Positions 1 through 7,695 of a DNA stretch of 12,016 nt are shown in pieces (positions within the stretch are counted from its first letter, which is position 1; every line of letters starts with the position of its first letter). The stretch spans positions 1 through 12,016 of the forward strand of contig JBDKSN010000175.1 in assembly GCA_039680625.1 (NCBI GenBank), in the 5' to 3' direction. The position numbers and the translations under genes are program-made. The notes beneath the pieces are model-generated. The model was not told where the DNA came from, did not search any database, and saw nothing but the letters and a program-made list of their open reading frames with translations. The DNA comes from JAAYDS01 sp039680625 (GTDB lineage Bacteria; Chloroflexota; Anaerolineae; UBA1429).

Positions 1-325
1 GCAGTACGGGCAAGACATTCTACATCCTCGACGAACCTACGGTGGGCTTGCACGCGGCCGATGTGCAACAGCTCCTGCAGGTGCTCCAGCAGCTGGTAGA
101 CGCGGGCAATACGGTGGTCATCATCGAGCACAACCTCGATGTGGTCAAGTCGGCCGACTGGATCATCGACTTGGGTCCCGAGGGCGGCGATGCCGGTGGC
201 CGCGTGGTGGCCGAGGGCACACCTGAACAGGTGGCGGCTACGCCCGAATCGTACACGGGCCAGTTCCTGCGGCCTGTGCTGGCCGGCCTGCCTGTGAGCT
301 TTGAGCTTCGCGGCGAGGCCTCGCG

Positions 326-329
<4 letters not shown>
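1..329 (+). CDS. uvrA: UvrA, excinuclease ABC subunit A (C-terminal 108 residues, 5' truncated by window edge)
   Basis: UvrA is the ATP-dependent damage-recognition subunit of UvrABC nucleotide excision repair and acts on DNA in the cytoplasm. Only the end of the second ABC ATPase domain is visible; the frame reads from base 3. Visible motifs are the Walker B strand ILDEPT, the D-loop GLH immediately after it, and the H-loop IIEHN about 30 residues later. These are followed by the UvrA-typical C-terminus IDLGPEGGDAGG and the GTPEQVA and SYTGQFL blocks. The protein runs about 14 residues past the usual end (after FLRPVL), a modest extension. The stop TGA overlaps the miaB start in an ATGA arrangement, which implies co-transcription and translational coupling. 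Identity is secure; everything upstream, including the zinc fingers and first ATPase domain, lies outside the window. Confidence 0.95.
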
Positions 330-1633
<1,304 letters not shown>

Positions 1634-1643
1634 GGCGACCGCC

Positions 1644-2969
1644 CTATTCCTCTTTGTGGCCGCGAAAGACCAGCTTGATCGGCGTGCCCTCATACTTGAA
1701 CCGCTCGCGCAGCTGATTCTCTAGGTAGCGCTCGTAGCCAAAGTGCACCAAGCGCGTATCGTTGACAAAGAACACGAATGTGGGCGGGGCGACGGTATTG
1801 GCCTGCGTGCCATAGTAGATGCGCAGTTTGCGGCCCCACTTGGTCGGCGGCGAGCGCCGCGCGGTAGCATTGCGGATCACGTCATTGATCACCGAGGTCG
1901 ACAGGCGCATGCGCCGCTCTTCGTCGATACGCAGCACCAGCGGTAGGATCGTGTTTACACGCTGGCCGGTGAGTGCCGAGATGAACAAGATGGGCACATA
2001 GTCCATAAAGCGCAGCTCACGGCGTACATATTCGGCGTAGGCGGACATGGTGTGCTCGTCGCGCTCGACGATGTCCCACTTGTTGACGAGCACGATGACA
2101 CTCTTGGCCTCTTCGAGGATGTAGCCGGCGATATGGGCATCTTGGGCGGTGACACCGGCGGTGCCATCGAGCAAGAGCAATACCACGTCGGCGCGCGAGA
2201 TGGCGCGCATCGAGCGGAGCACGCTGTACTTCTCGATCCCCTGCTCGATCTTGCCACGACGACGGATCCCGGCGGTGTCGATCAGCACGAGGTCGCGCCC
2301 GTGAAAGCGCAGCGGCGTATCTATCGCGTCGCGGGTGGTGCCGGGGACATCGCTCACGATCGCGCGGCCCTCGCCGATCAGCCGGTTGAGCAGCGACGAC
2401 TTGCCCACATTGGTGCGCCCCACCAGGGCCACGTGAAGGGCCGTGGTGTCCTCTGGCTCGGCAGGCAGCTCGGGCAGCGCGTCGACGATGCGGTCGAGCA
2501 GGTCGCCTGAGGCTAGGCCCTTTTCTGCCGAGATGGCCAATGGCTCGCCCAATCCCAGGGCGTGGAACTCGTAAATGGCCATCTCGCGCTTGAGGTTGTC
2601 GACCTTGTTCACGGTGAGCACCACTGGTTTGGCCGTGCGCCGCAGGATGTCGGCGATCTCATGGTCGGCGCCCGTGACGCCCTCCATGATGTCAGTGATC
2701 ATGACGATGACGTCGGCCTCTTGAATAGCCAGCTCAGCTTGCGCGCGCACCTGCTTGGTCAACTCGTCGGTGTCGGCCAACACCAGTCCGCCGGTGTCGA
2801 CCACAGAGAACACCTTGCCGCGCCATTCGACGTCGCCATAGATGCGGTCGCGCGTCGTGCCGGGCAGATCCTCGACGATCGCGCGGCGCTCGCCGATCAG
2901 GCGGTTGAACAGCGTAGATTTGCCCACGTTGGGGCGGCCAACCAAGGCGACGAGTGGTTTGCTGGGCAT
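1644..2969 (-). CDS. der: Der (EngA), tandem-GTPase ribosome assembly factor
   Basis: Der is an essential GTPase that helps mature the 50S ribosomal subunit in the cytoplasm. At 441 residues it is normal length and shows the unique double G-domain plus KH-like architecture. G domain 1 has the P-loop GRPNVGKS (11-18), PGTTRD (36-41), DTGG (58-61), NKVD (121-124) and SAEKG (147-151). G domain 2 has GRTNVGKS (184-191), PGTTRD (209-214), DTAG (231-234) and NKWD (296-299). The C-terminal KH-like domain runs from about residue 355 to the end. The ATG at 2969 is preceded by AGG (2979-2981) at 9-nt spacing. It is the last gene of the minus-strand run, 15 bp after cdaR, ends with TAG, and converges on miaB with 10 bp between the stops. 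Confidence 0.97.
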   Translation of the reverse strand: MPSKPLVALVGRPNVGKSTLFNRLIGERRAIVEDLPGTTRDRIYGDVEWRGKVFSVVDTGGLVLADTDELTKQVRAQAELAIQEADVIVMITDIMEGVTGADHEIADILRRTAKPVVLTVNKVDNLKREMAIYEFHALGLGEPLAISAEKGLASGDLLDRIVDALPELPAEPEDTTALHVALVGRTNVGKSSLLNRLIGEGRAIVSDVPGTTRDAIDTPLRFHGRDLVLIDTAGIRRRGKIEQGIEKYSVLRSMRAISRADVVLLLLDGTAGVTAQDAHIAGYILEEAKSVIVLVNKWDIVERDEHTMSAYAEYVRRELRFMDYVPILFISALTGQRVNTILPLVLRIDEERRMRLSTSVINDVIRNATARRSPPTKWGRKLRIYYGTQANTVAPPTFVFFVNDTRLVHFGYERYLENQLRERFKYEGTPIKLVFRGHKEE

Positions 2970-2984
2970 ATTACCTGACCTGCA

Positions 2985-4313
2985 CTAGGGCGTACGGGCT
3001 GGGCTGGCGGTCGGCGTGATCGTCGGCACCAGTGTGCGTAACGGAACACCGCCGGGCGCTGGTGGCCGGGCCAGGGTCACCTGCACGTACTCGGGTTGGA
3101 TTCCTTTGATGGTCACTTGCTGCAACGGCGAGTCGGCCCCCGCCAAAATGCTCACCCGAGGCGTCACCTGGTGTGTGCCCTCGCTCAGCCCCGAGACGTC
3201 GACCGTGGCCTCCAGGAGGCTGGTATCGAGCGAGTCGAGGATCGCCGACGGGCCAGTGAGCAGCACGTCGACCACCGGCACCGATAGCTCGCCGGTGAGG
3301 CCTTCGCCCACGTTGATCAGACGCAGCGGGAGCTCGACGGTCGCGCCACCAATCACGGCGTCGATGCCGATGCTCACCGTCACCTCGAATGGCTCATCGG
3401 GCGAGGCACCATACACCTGCACCTCATCGGGCAGATCCAGCGCCACGTTGACGACAAAGCTGCGCGTCGCACCGGTGGTGTCGATTTCACCCTGGACGTC
3501 GACAACGCTCCCCATCTGATCGATCACCTCTGGCGGGCCATACACTGTGACTGTGGATGGCGAGACGCTCACGCTGCTGACAAAGTAGCCGCGCTCGGGG
3601 GTGCCCGACGTACGCGCCCGCACAGCCACCTCACGAAAGTTCTCTTTCTTTTGAACGATCACCCGCACCTTGACCGTCTCGGGCGAGACCTTGACATCAT
3701 CGACCACCCGGCCCTGCGCATCGACGGGCTTGGGATGCACGACCTCTTCATAGGTAGTACGTTGGTTCGCCAAAGAGACGCTCCCTGTCACCTGAGCCAC
3801 AGACTCGACGAACGAACGCGCACCCGAGATCGTCACTGAGACCGGTTCGATGCTAGGCGGCATGGCCTCATAGCCCAAGGGTAACTCGTCCTGGTCGGTG
3901 AGCTCGATAGCGACATCGACCTGACGGATAGCCATCTCTTCGACCTGCACCACCATGGTCTCGGGATACACGGCTTCGATTGTCACCGTGCGATCGGCAC
4001 AGACGACTTCGATAGGCACGATATTCACGCCGAGTTGGAGCTGGGACCAATCGGCCGTAGCCATAAAGCTATCGACCGTAAGCGTATCCCAACTGGAGGC
4101 AAAGGCCCGGATGTCGACCTCGACCTGCATGACCGGATCGTTGACTGCCACCATGTTGGCAGGCAAGCCGCTCACCTGCACAGGGATGGGCGAAGGAAAG
4201 CGATCTCGCCGCGGGCTTTCCTGTTCATAGTTGGCGATGACCCAAATGAACACGGCCAGCAGCAGTGAGAGCACCGCGGTGTTGAGATGGCTCGAGTACT
4301 TTTTCGATGGCAC
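2985..4313 (-). CDS. cdaR: CdaR, YbbR-domain regulator of diadenylate cyclase
   Basis: In Firmicutes CdaR is a membrane-anchored extracytoplasmic protein that binds and modulates CdaA. This 442-residue protein has one N-terminal membrane segment (about 13-28, AVLSLLLAVFIWVIAN). Four YbbR-like beta repeats follow, at about 40-127, 130-222, 225-317 and 322-416. Repeat boundaries are set by recurring blocks such as VSGLP, VSVTISGA, VTVYGPP and VVDVLLTGP, each followed by a residue run ending in V-V. The tail (about 417-442) is rich in Pro, Thr and Ala, a linker-like style frequent in Anaerolineae exported proteins. The start is GTG with GGGAG (4323-4327) 9 nt upstream; it lies 20 bp after the cdaA stop and 15 bp before der. 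Function is inferred from the YbbR repeats plus adjacency to cdaA; repeat sequence alone is weakly conserved. Confidence 0.88.
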   Translation of the reverse strand: MPSKKYSSHLNTAVLSLLLAVFIWVIANYEQESPRRDRFPSPIPVQVSGLPANMVAVNDPVMQVEVDIRAFASSWDTLTVDSFMATADWSQLQLGVNIVPIEVVCADRTVTIEAVYPETMVVQVEEMAIRQVDVAIELTDQDELPLGYEAMPPSIEPVSVTISGARSFVESVAQVTGSVSLANQRTTYEEVVHPKPVDAQGRVVDDVKVSPETVKVRVIVQKKENFREVAVRARTSGTPERGYFVSSVSVSPSTVTVYGPPEVIDQMGSVVDVQGEIDTTGATRSFVVNVALDLPDEVQVYGASPDEPFEVTVSIGIDAVIGGATVELPLRLINVGEGLTGELSVPVVDVLLTGPSAILDSLDTSLLEATVDVSGLSEGTHQVTPRVSILAGADSPLQQVTIKGIQPEYVQVTLARPPAPGGVPLRTLVPTITPTASPARTP

Positions 4314-4333
4314 AGGGCTGCACTCCCAGCTAT

Positions 4334-5167
4334 TCAGGCATCTTGACGGTGCTCCTGCTCACCGGCCTTGCGTAGGCGCCGCTGCTCACTAGAAGAGGAG
4401 AGCAGCGCCAGCAGCAGGTTGGTGAGCGAGCGCCCGTCGAGATGCCGCACGATGCGGCCGTTGCGCGCCACCGAGATCGTGCCCGTCTCCTCAGAGACGA
4501 CCACGGCGATGGCGTCCGTCTGTTCCGTAATGCCCACGGCGGCGCGATGGCGCGTGCCCAGGTGAGTGTCCGAGATGATGGTCTCGGCCAAGGGCAAGAC
4601 CACGGCAGCCGCCACAATGCGGTTGCCGCGGATGATTACCGCGCCATCGTGCAAGGGAGTCTTGGGATAAAAGATCGTCTGCAAGAGCTCGGCCTCGACT
4701 GAGCAGTCCAGCTGGACGCCCTGCTCGATGCGATCCTGCAGGCCCGTCTCCCGTTCGATGACGATCAGCGCGCCTTGACGCGCAGCCGAAAGGCGCTCGC
4801 AGGCGGTGGCGATGTTACGCACCATCTGGTCGGTATAGTTCTCACGCACCGTCCACGGGAACCAGACAGTGCCGGCGCGGCCCAATCGGTCGAGAGCACG
4901 GCGCAGCTCGGGCTGCAGTACGATGGCGATGACCACCAATAGCGCCTGTCCGCTGCTGCGCAGTAGCCAGCTGAAGGCGGTAAGCTGAACGACGCTGCCC
5001 AACAGGGCGATGACCAGCCCTAGAATGATGGCGCCACGCAGCAGCTGTACGGCTTGGGTGCCTTGCAGCAGGCGCAGTGCCCCATAGATCACGCCAGCGA
5101 CGAGCAGAATGTCGAGCACACTGCTCAGGCTGATCTTGGATAGAATCCAGAAAAGATTGGCAGCCAA
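4334..5167 (-). CDS. cdaA: CdaA, membrane diadenylate cyclase (c-di-AMP synthase)
   Basis: Condenses two ATP into cyclic di-AMP, a second messenger controlling potassium, osmolyte and cell-wall homeostasis; acts at the inner face of the membrane. The 277 residues match the usual CdaA length. Three membrane helices lie at about 15-34, 44-62 and 64-84, followed by a short coiled linker and the DAC (DisA_N) domain at about 115-235. The two signature active-site motifs are intact: DGA (174-176, in PLHDGAVIIRG) and RHR (206-208, in GTRHRAAVGITE). The start is TTG, supported by GAAAGG (5176-5181) 8 nt upstream, a 4-bp gap after argF, and the lack of any ATG before the catalytic domain. A GTG at codon 17 would trim the first helix. 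The cognate regulator cdaR follows; glmM, a common third member, is not in the window. Confidence 0.95.
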   Translation of the reverse strand: MAANLFWILSKISLSSVLDILLVAGVIYGALRLLQGTQAVQLLRGAIILGLVIALLGSVVQLTAFSWLLRSSGQALLVVIAIVLQPELRRALDRLGRAGTVWFPWTVRENYTDQMVRNIATACERLSAARQGALIVIERETGLQDRIEQGVQLDCSVEAELLQTIFYPKTPLHDGAVIIRGNRIVAAAVVLPLAETIISDTHLGTRHRAAVGITEQTDAIAVVVSEETGTISVARNGRIVRHLDGRSLTNLLLALLSSSSEQRRLRKAGEQEHRQDA

Positions 5168-5171
5168 GAAA

Positions 5172-6095
5172 CTAGCCTTTCAAAAGCCTCACCAGGACGG
5201 CTTTCTGCGCATGCAGACGGTTCTCTGCCTGGTCAAAGAGCCACGAATGGTCCCCATCGGCAACCTCATCCGTGATCTCCTCGCCTCTATGGGCGGGCAG
5301 ACAGTGCATCACGGCGACATCGCGGCCTGCGGCGGCCAGTAAGGAGGCATTGACCTGATACGGCGGGAAAACCTGTCGCCGAGCAGCGGCCTCAGCTTCT
5401 TGGCCCATGCTCGTCCAGGTGTCGGTATAGATGACGTCAGCTCCGACGACCGCACGCCGGGGGTCGCGCTCAGCAGTGATGGTGGCGCCCGTGCATGCAG
5501 CCAACGTCTTGGCCCGCGCCACCACCTCGGGCCATGGGTCGTAACCCTCTGGCGTGGCGTAGGTTACGCACATCCCCGTGAGAGCACCGGCGTAGAGCAG
5601 TGAGTGTAACACGTTATTGCCATCGCCCACATAGGTCAGGCGCACGCCGTGCAAGCGACCGAGCTTCTCACGGATAGTCAGCAGATCCGTCAGTCCCTGG
5701 CAGGGGTGCACCAGGTCAGAGAGACCGTTGATCACCGGCACCGTCGCCGACTGTGCCAGGCCAACCACATCCTCATGGCGAAAGACACGCGCCATGATCC
5801 CATCGACATAGCGCGAAAGCACGCGCGCCACGTCGGGCACGCTCTCGCGGTGGCCCAGGTCGATCTCGTTTGGCGCGATATAGAGGGCGTGGCCACCGAG
5901 CTGCTCCATGCCCATCTCGAATGAGACGCGGGTGCGCAACGACGGCTTTTGAAAGATCATCGCCAACGACTTGCCCGCCAACAGAGGCCGATTGCCACCG
6001 CGCTTGCGCTCGACTTTCAGGGCCACAGCCAAGTCGAGCAGGTCTTGCAGTTGCTCTGCGCTGAGGTCAGCAAGGGAAAGAAAGTCTCGCTTCAC
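5172..6095 (-). CDS. argF: Ornithine carbamoyltransferase
   Basis: Transfers the carbamoyl group of carbamoyl phosphate to L-ornithine, giving citrulline in arginine biosynthesis; cytoplasmic, typically trimeric. The 307 residues are full length. The carbamoyl-phosphate loop is SLRTR (52-56, in QKPSLRTRVSFE) and HPCQ lies at 130-133. The ornithine-side signature is DTWTSMG (225-231), and the catalytic loop is HCLP with C265 (HCLPAHRGEEI). HCLPAHRGEE and DTWTSMG favour OTCase over aspartate carbamoyltransferase. The start is GTG, overlapping the methyltransferase stop as GTGA, with a strong Shine-Dalgarno GAGGGGAG (6105-6112) 9 nt upstream. It ends in TAG, 4 bp before cdaA. No other arginine gene is adjacent, so its place inside an envelope/c-di-AMP run is unusual. 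An anabolic role is inferred because no arginine deiminase or carbamate kinase is visible. Confidence 0.95.
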   Translation of the reverse strand: MKRDFLSLADLSAEQLQDLLDLAVALKVERKRGGNRPLLAGKSLAMIFQKPSLRTRVSFEMGMEQLGGHALYIAPNEIDLGHRESVPDVARVLSRYVDGIMARVFRHEDVVGLAQSATVPVINGLSDLVHPCQGLTDLLTIREKLGRLHGVRLTYVGDGNNVLHSLLYAGALTGMCVTYATPEGYDPWPEVVARAKTLAACTGATITAERDPRRAVVGADVIYTDTWTSMGQEAEAAARRQVFPPYQVNASLLAAAGRDVAVMHCLPAHRGEEITDEVADGDHSWLFDQAENRLHAQKAVLVRLLKG

Positions 6096-6817
6096 AGTGT
6101 GACACTCCCCTCGGATGTCTCGCCAAGCCCCTCGTCGGCGGGCTTGCGCGCCCAGATCATATCATAATGCACTTGCCAGGGCCGGGTGTCAATCTCGACA
6201 TATCCTAGCGTATGAAGCAGGTGCTCGAGATGCCCTCGCCCCGTGTGCCGCCAGGGCAGGAGCCGTGCATCGCTGCCGACGCGGTTCGAGACGAGGAGGG
6301 TACCCCCCGGCTTCAACACCCGCCGAAACTCGCCTAGGGCCACCGCCGGTCGAGTAAAGAACTCGATGGCCTCAAGACAGGTCACCGCGTCCATGCTTGC
6401 CTCGGGAAAGGGCAAGTGCTCCACGTCCCCGCGCACCAACAGTAGTGGCACGTTGGTGCGACGCATCTGGCCGGCTGCTTCGCGCAGCATACCCGCGGAG
6501 CGGTCGAGTCCAATGATCGTCCCTAGATACCCGCCAGACAGGCGTAGCGCCAGCGCTACGCGCCCCGTGCCACAGGCGACATCCAATACACGTAGGCCTG
6601 GGCTCTCACCCAACCGCTGAGCGAGGGGGATCCCAATCCGTTCTGCTTCATAGACTAGCTGGACGTTCTTGATGCGGTCGTACGAGCGCGCGGTCCAGTC
6701 GTAGAGCAGGGCAACGACTCGTGGCCCAAGGTAAGTGCCCTCCGTCGTGATGAGTAGCCAGTAGGCCGCGGCAGCCAACACAGCCGCCGCCACCGCCCAG
6801 GATGCGGCGGGGGACAC
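6092..6817 (-). CDS. Membrane-anchored class I SAM-dependent methyltransferase
   Basis: A 241-residue Methyltransf_11-type enzyme with one predicted N-terminal membrane helix (about 7-24, Ala/Val-rich). Class I motifs are clear: motif I VLDVACGTGR (77-86, SAM binding), GLDRS (103-107, acidic residue for the ribose), DVEHLPF (131-137) and LKPGGTLLVS (168-177). The sequence YDWTARSYDRIKN before the Rossmann fold resembles ubiquinone/menaquinone (UbiE-like) and lipid methyltransferases, but the substrate cannot be told from sequence. I place the start at GTG 6817, 2 bp after the upstream stop, with GGGG (6824-6827) 6 nt before it. The open frame continues upstream to 7024, but those residues are Arg/Gly/Pro-rich shadow of the overlapping membrane-protein gene. 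Its TGA overlaps the argF start. Fold is secure; substrate is unknown. Confidence 0.85.
   Translation of the reverse strand: MSPAASWAVAAAVLAAAAYWLLITTEGTYLGPRVVALLYDWTARSYDRIKNVQLVYEAERIGIPLAQRLGESPGLRVLDVACGTGRVALALRLSGGYLGTIIGLDRSAGMLREAAGQMRRTNVPLLLVRGDVEHLPFPEASMDAVTCLEAIEFFTRPAVALGEFRRVLKPGGTLLVSNRVGSDARLLPWRHTGRGHLEHLLHTLGYVEIDTRPWQVHYDMIWARKPADEGLGETSEGSVTL
6105..6112 (-). promoter_or_regulatory. Strong ribosome binding site for argF
   Basis: Minus strand reads GAGGGGAG, 9 nt before a GTG codon that overlaps the preceding stop (GTGA). It supports the GTG as the real argF start and makes argF less dependent on coupling than its neighbours. Confidence 0.6.
6164..6192 (-). promoter_or_regulatory. 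Candidate internal sigma70-type promoter ahead of argF
   Basis: Within the 3' end of the methyltransferase gene the minus strand carries a perfect TTGACA (6187-6192), then 17 nt, then CATTAT (6164-6169), inside an unusually AT-rich patch for this window. Transcription would start about 60 nt before the argF GTG. The hexamers also encode part of the methyltransferase (the IDT and HYD residues), so chance is possible. A transcript from here would carry argF-cdaA-cdaR-der. Confidence 0.25.
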
Positions 6818-6819
6818 GC

Positions 6820-7689
6820 CTAACCCCAGTGGCCCACGCCTAGGCCCACGACCAACGTGCAGATGCCCACCGTCAATCGTGCCAGCACGCTTGCGGGGCG
6901 GTCGGCGGGCCACGACAGGGTGAACAGCGCCGCTACCCACACCAGGCCAGCCAACGCCGGTTGCTGGCCTACGGCGGGGAAGAGTCCTAGAGCGCCCGTA
7001 CTCACCATAGCGATGGCCCGCCACCCCTTACCGGGGGTCGGCTGAGTGGCCGCCACGAGCAGCACTGCCGCAAGCACACCGGCCAGCAGCTGCGGACCAC
7101 GCAGCGACGACGAGAGGCCCGAGGCTGCCCCCCAGACCGTGGCGGTGAGCACGACGATGGCGGCTGAATCCGCTTGCACGAGGAACGCCAACAATAGGAC
7201 TATGCCCATGCCGACGTACAAGAGCGCGGCGATGTCTTGCGCCAGGAGTGAGGCCAAGAGCGCCGCCGCAATGGCCGCCGATAACGCACCTACACTCGCA
7301 TTCGCCAGGGGCCGATCGGCGCCCGCAGTGCGCCTTTCGGCAGCGAGGGCAGCGCTCAAATGCGCCGCAGGCGAACCGGCGCGTGCGTAGGGTAAACTGG
7401 CGCACGCGGCAACGGCCTCATCTTCCGCCGCACGGTGCAACAATCGACCGCAGCGCTGCATCCACGCCACTACAGGCGCCATCAGCAGGCCGCATATGAC
7501 CCACAGGGCGATGACCGGAAAGAGCGCCTGCCCCGACCAGCGAGCTAGCCCGCTGGCTAAGAACCCGCCCGCACTGCCCAACGCGGTGCAAAGCCAGATG
7601 CGTTGACGTAGAGCCACCCTTCTCTCCCAGACAGCGTGTCGACTCAGTATAGCCAGACCCGCCAGACGCGGAAACCAGGCCAGACCCAC
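6820..7689 (-). CDS. Polytopic membrane protein of unknown function
   Basis: I do not recognise this 289-residue protein. It is Ala/Leu/Val-rich with about nine hydrophobic segments: roughly 31-49, 53-72, 132-150, 152-171, 173-192, 200-214, 223-240, 244-260 and 268-286. Between segments 2 and 3 lies a hydrophilic, probably soluble, stretch (about 78-130) with several Arg, Glu and His residues. No transporter signature, catalytic motif or signal peptide is evident. The start is GTG at 7689 with GAGG (7694-7697) only 4 nt upstream, 6 bp after the transglutaminase stop. The TAG stop sits 2 bp before the methyltransferase start, so the pair looks co-translated. The context suggests an envelope role with the DUF58/transglutaminase proteins, but that is inference only. 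Its reality as a gene rests on operon fit and coherent membrane topology. Confidence 0.7.
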   Translation of the reverse strand: MGLAWFPRLAGLAILSRHAVWERRVALRQRIWLCTALGSAGGFLASGLARWSGQALFPVIALWVICGLLMAPVVAWMQRCGRLLHRAAEDEAVAACASLPYARAGSPAAHLSAALAAERRTAGADRPLANASVGALSAAIAAALLASLLAQDIAALLYVGMGIVLLLAFLVQADSAAIVVLTATVWGAASGLSSSLRGPQLLAGVLAAVLLVAATQPTPGKGWRAIAMVSTGALGLFPAVGQQPALAGLVWVAALFTLSWPADRPASVLARLTVGICTLVVGLGVGHWG

Positions 7690-7695
7690 CGAGCC

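Noticed and set aside
1634..1643. GGCG-AC-CGCC palindrome between miaB and der as a terminator.
   Set aside because: Four-bp arms with a 2-base loop and no T-run on either strand; not a credible hairpin terminator.
2052..2510. Plus-strand frame of 152 codons antisense to der.
   Set aside because: It mirrors the conserved Der G domains; no ribosome site or recognisable protein feature.
6818..7024. Upstream extension of the methyltransferase frame to an ATG at 7024, giving 69 more residues.
   Set aside because: The added residues are Arg/Gly/Pro-rich low-complexity shadow inside the membrane-protein gene; the GTG at 6817 sits 2 bp after that gene's stop and leaves a clean anchor helix.
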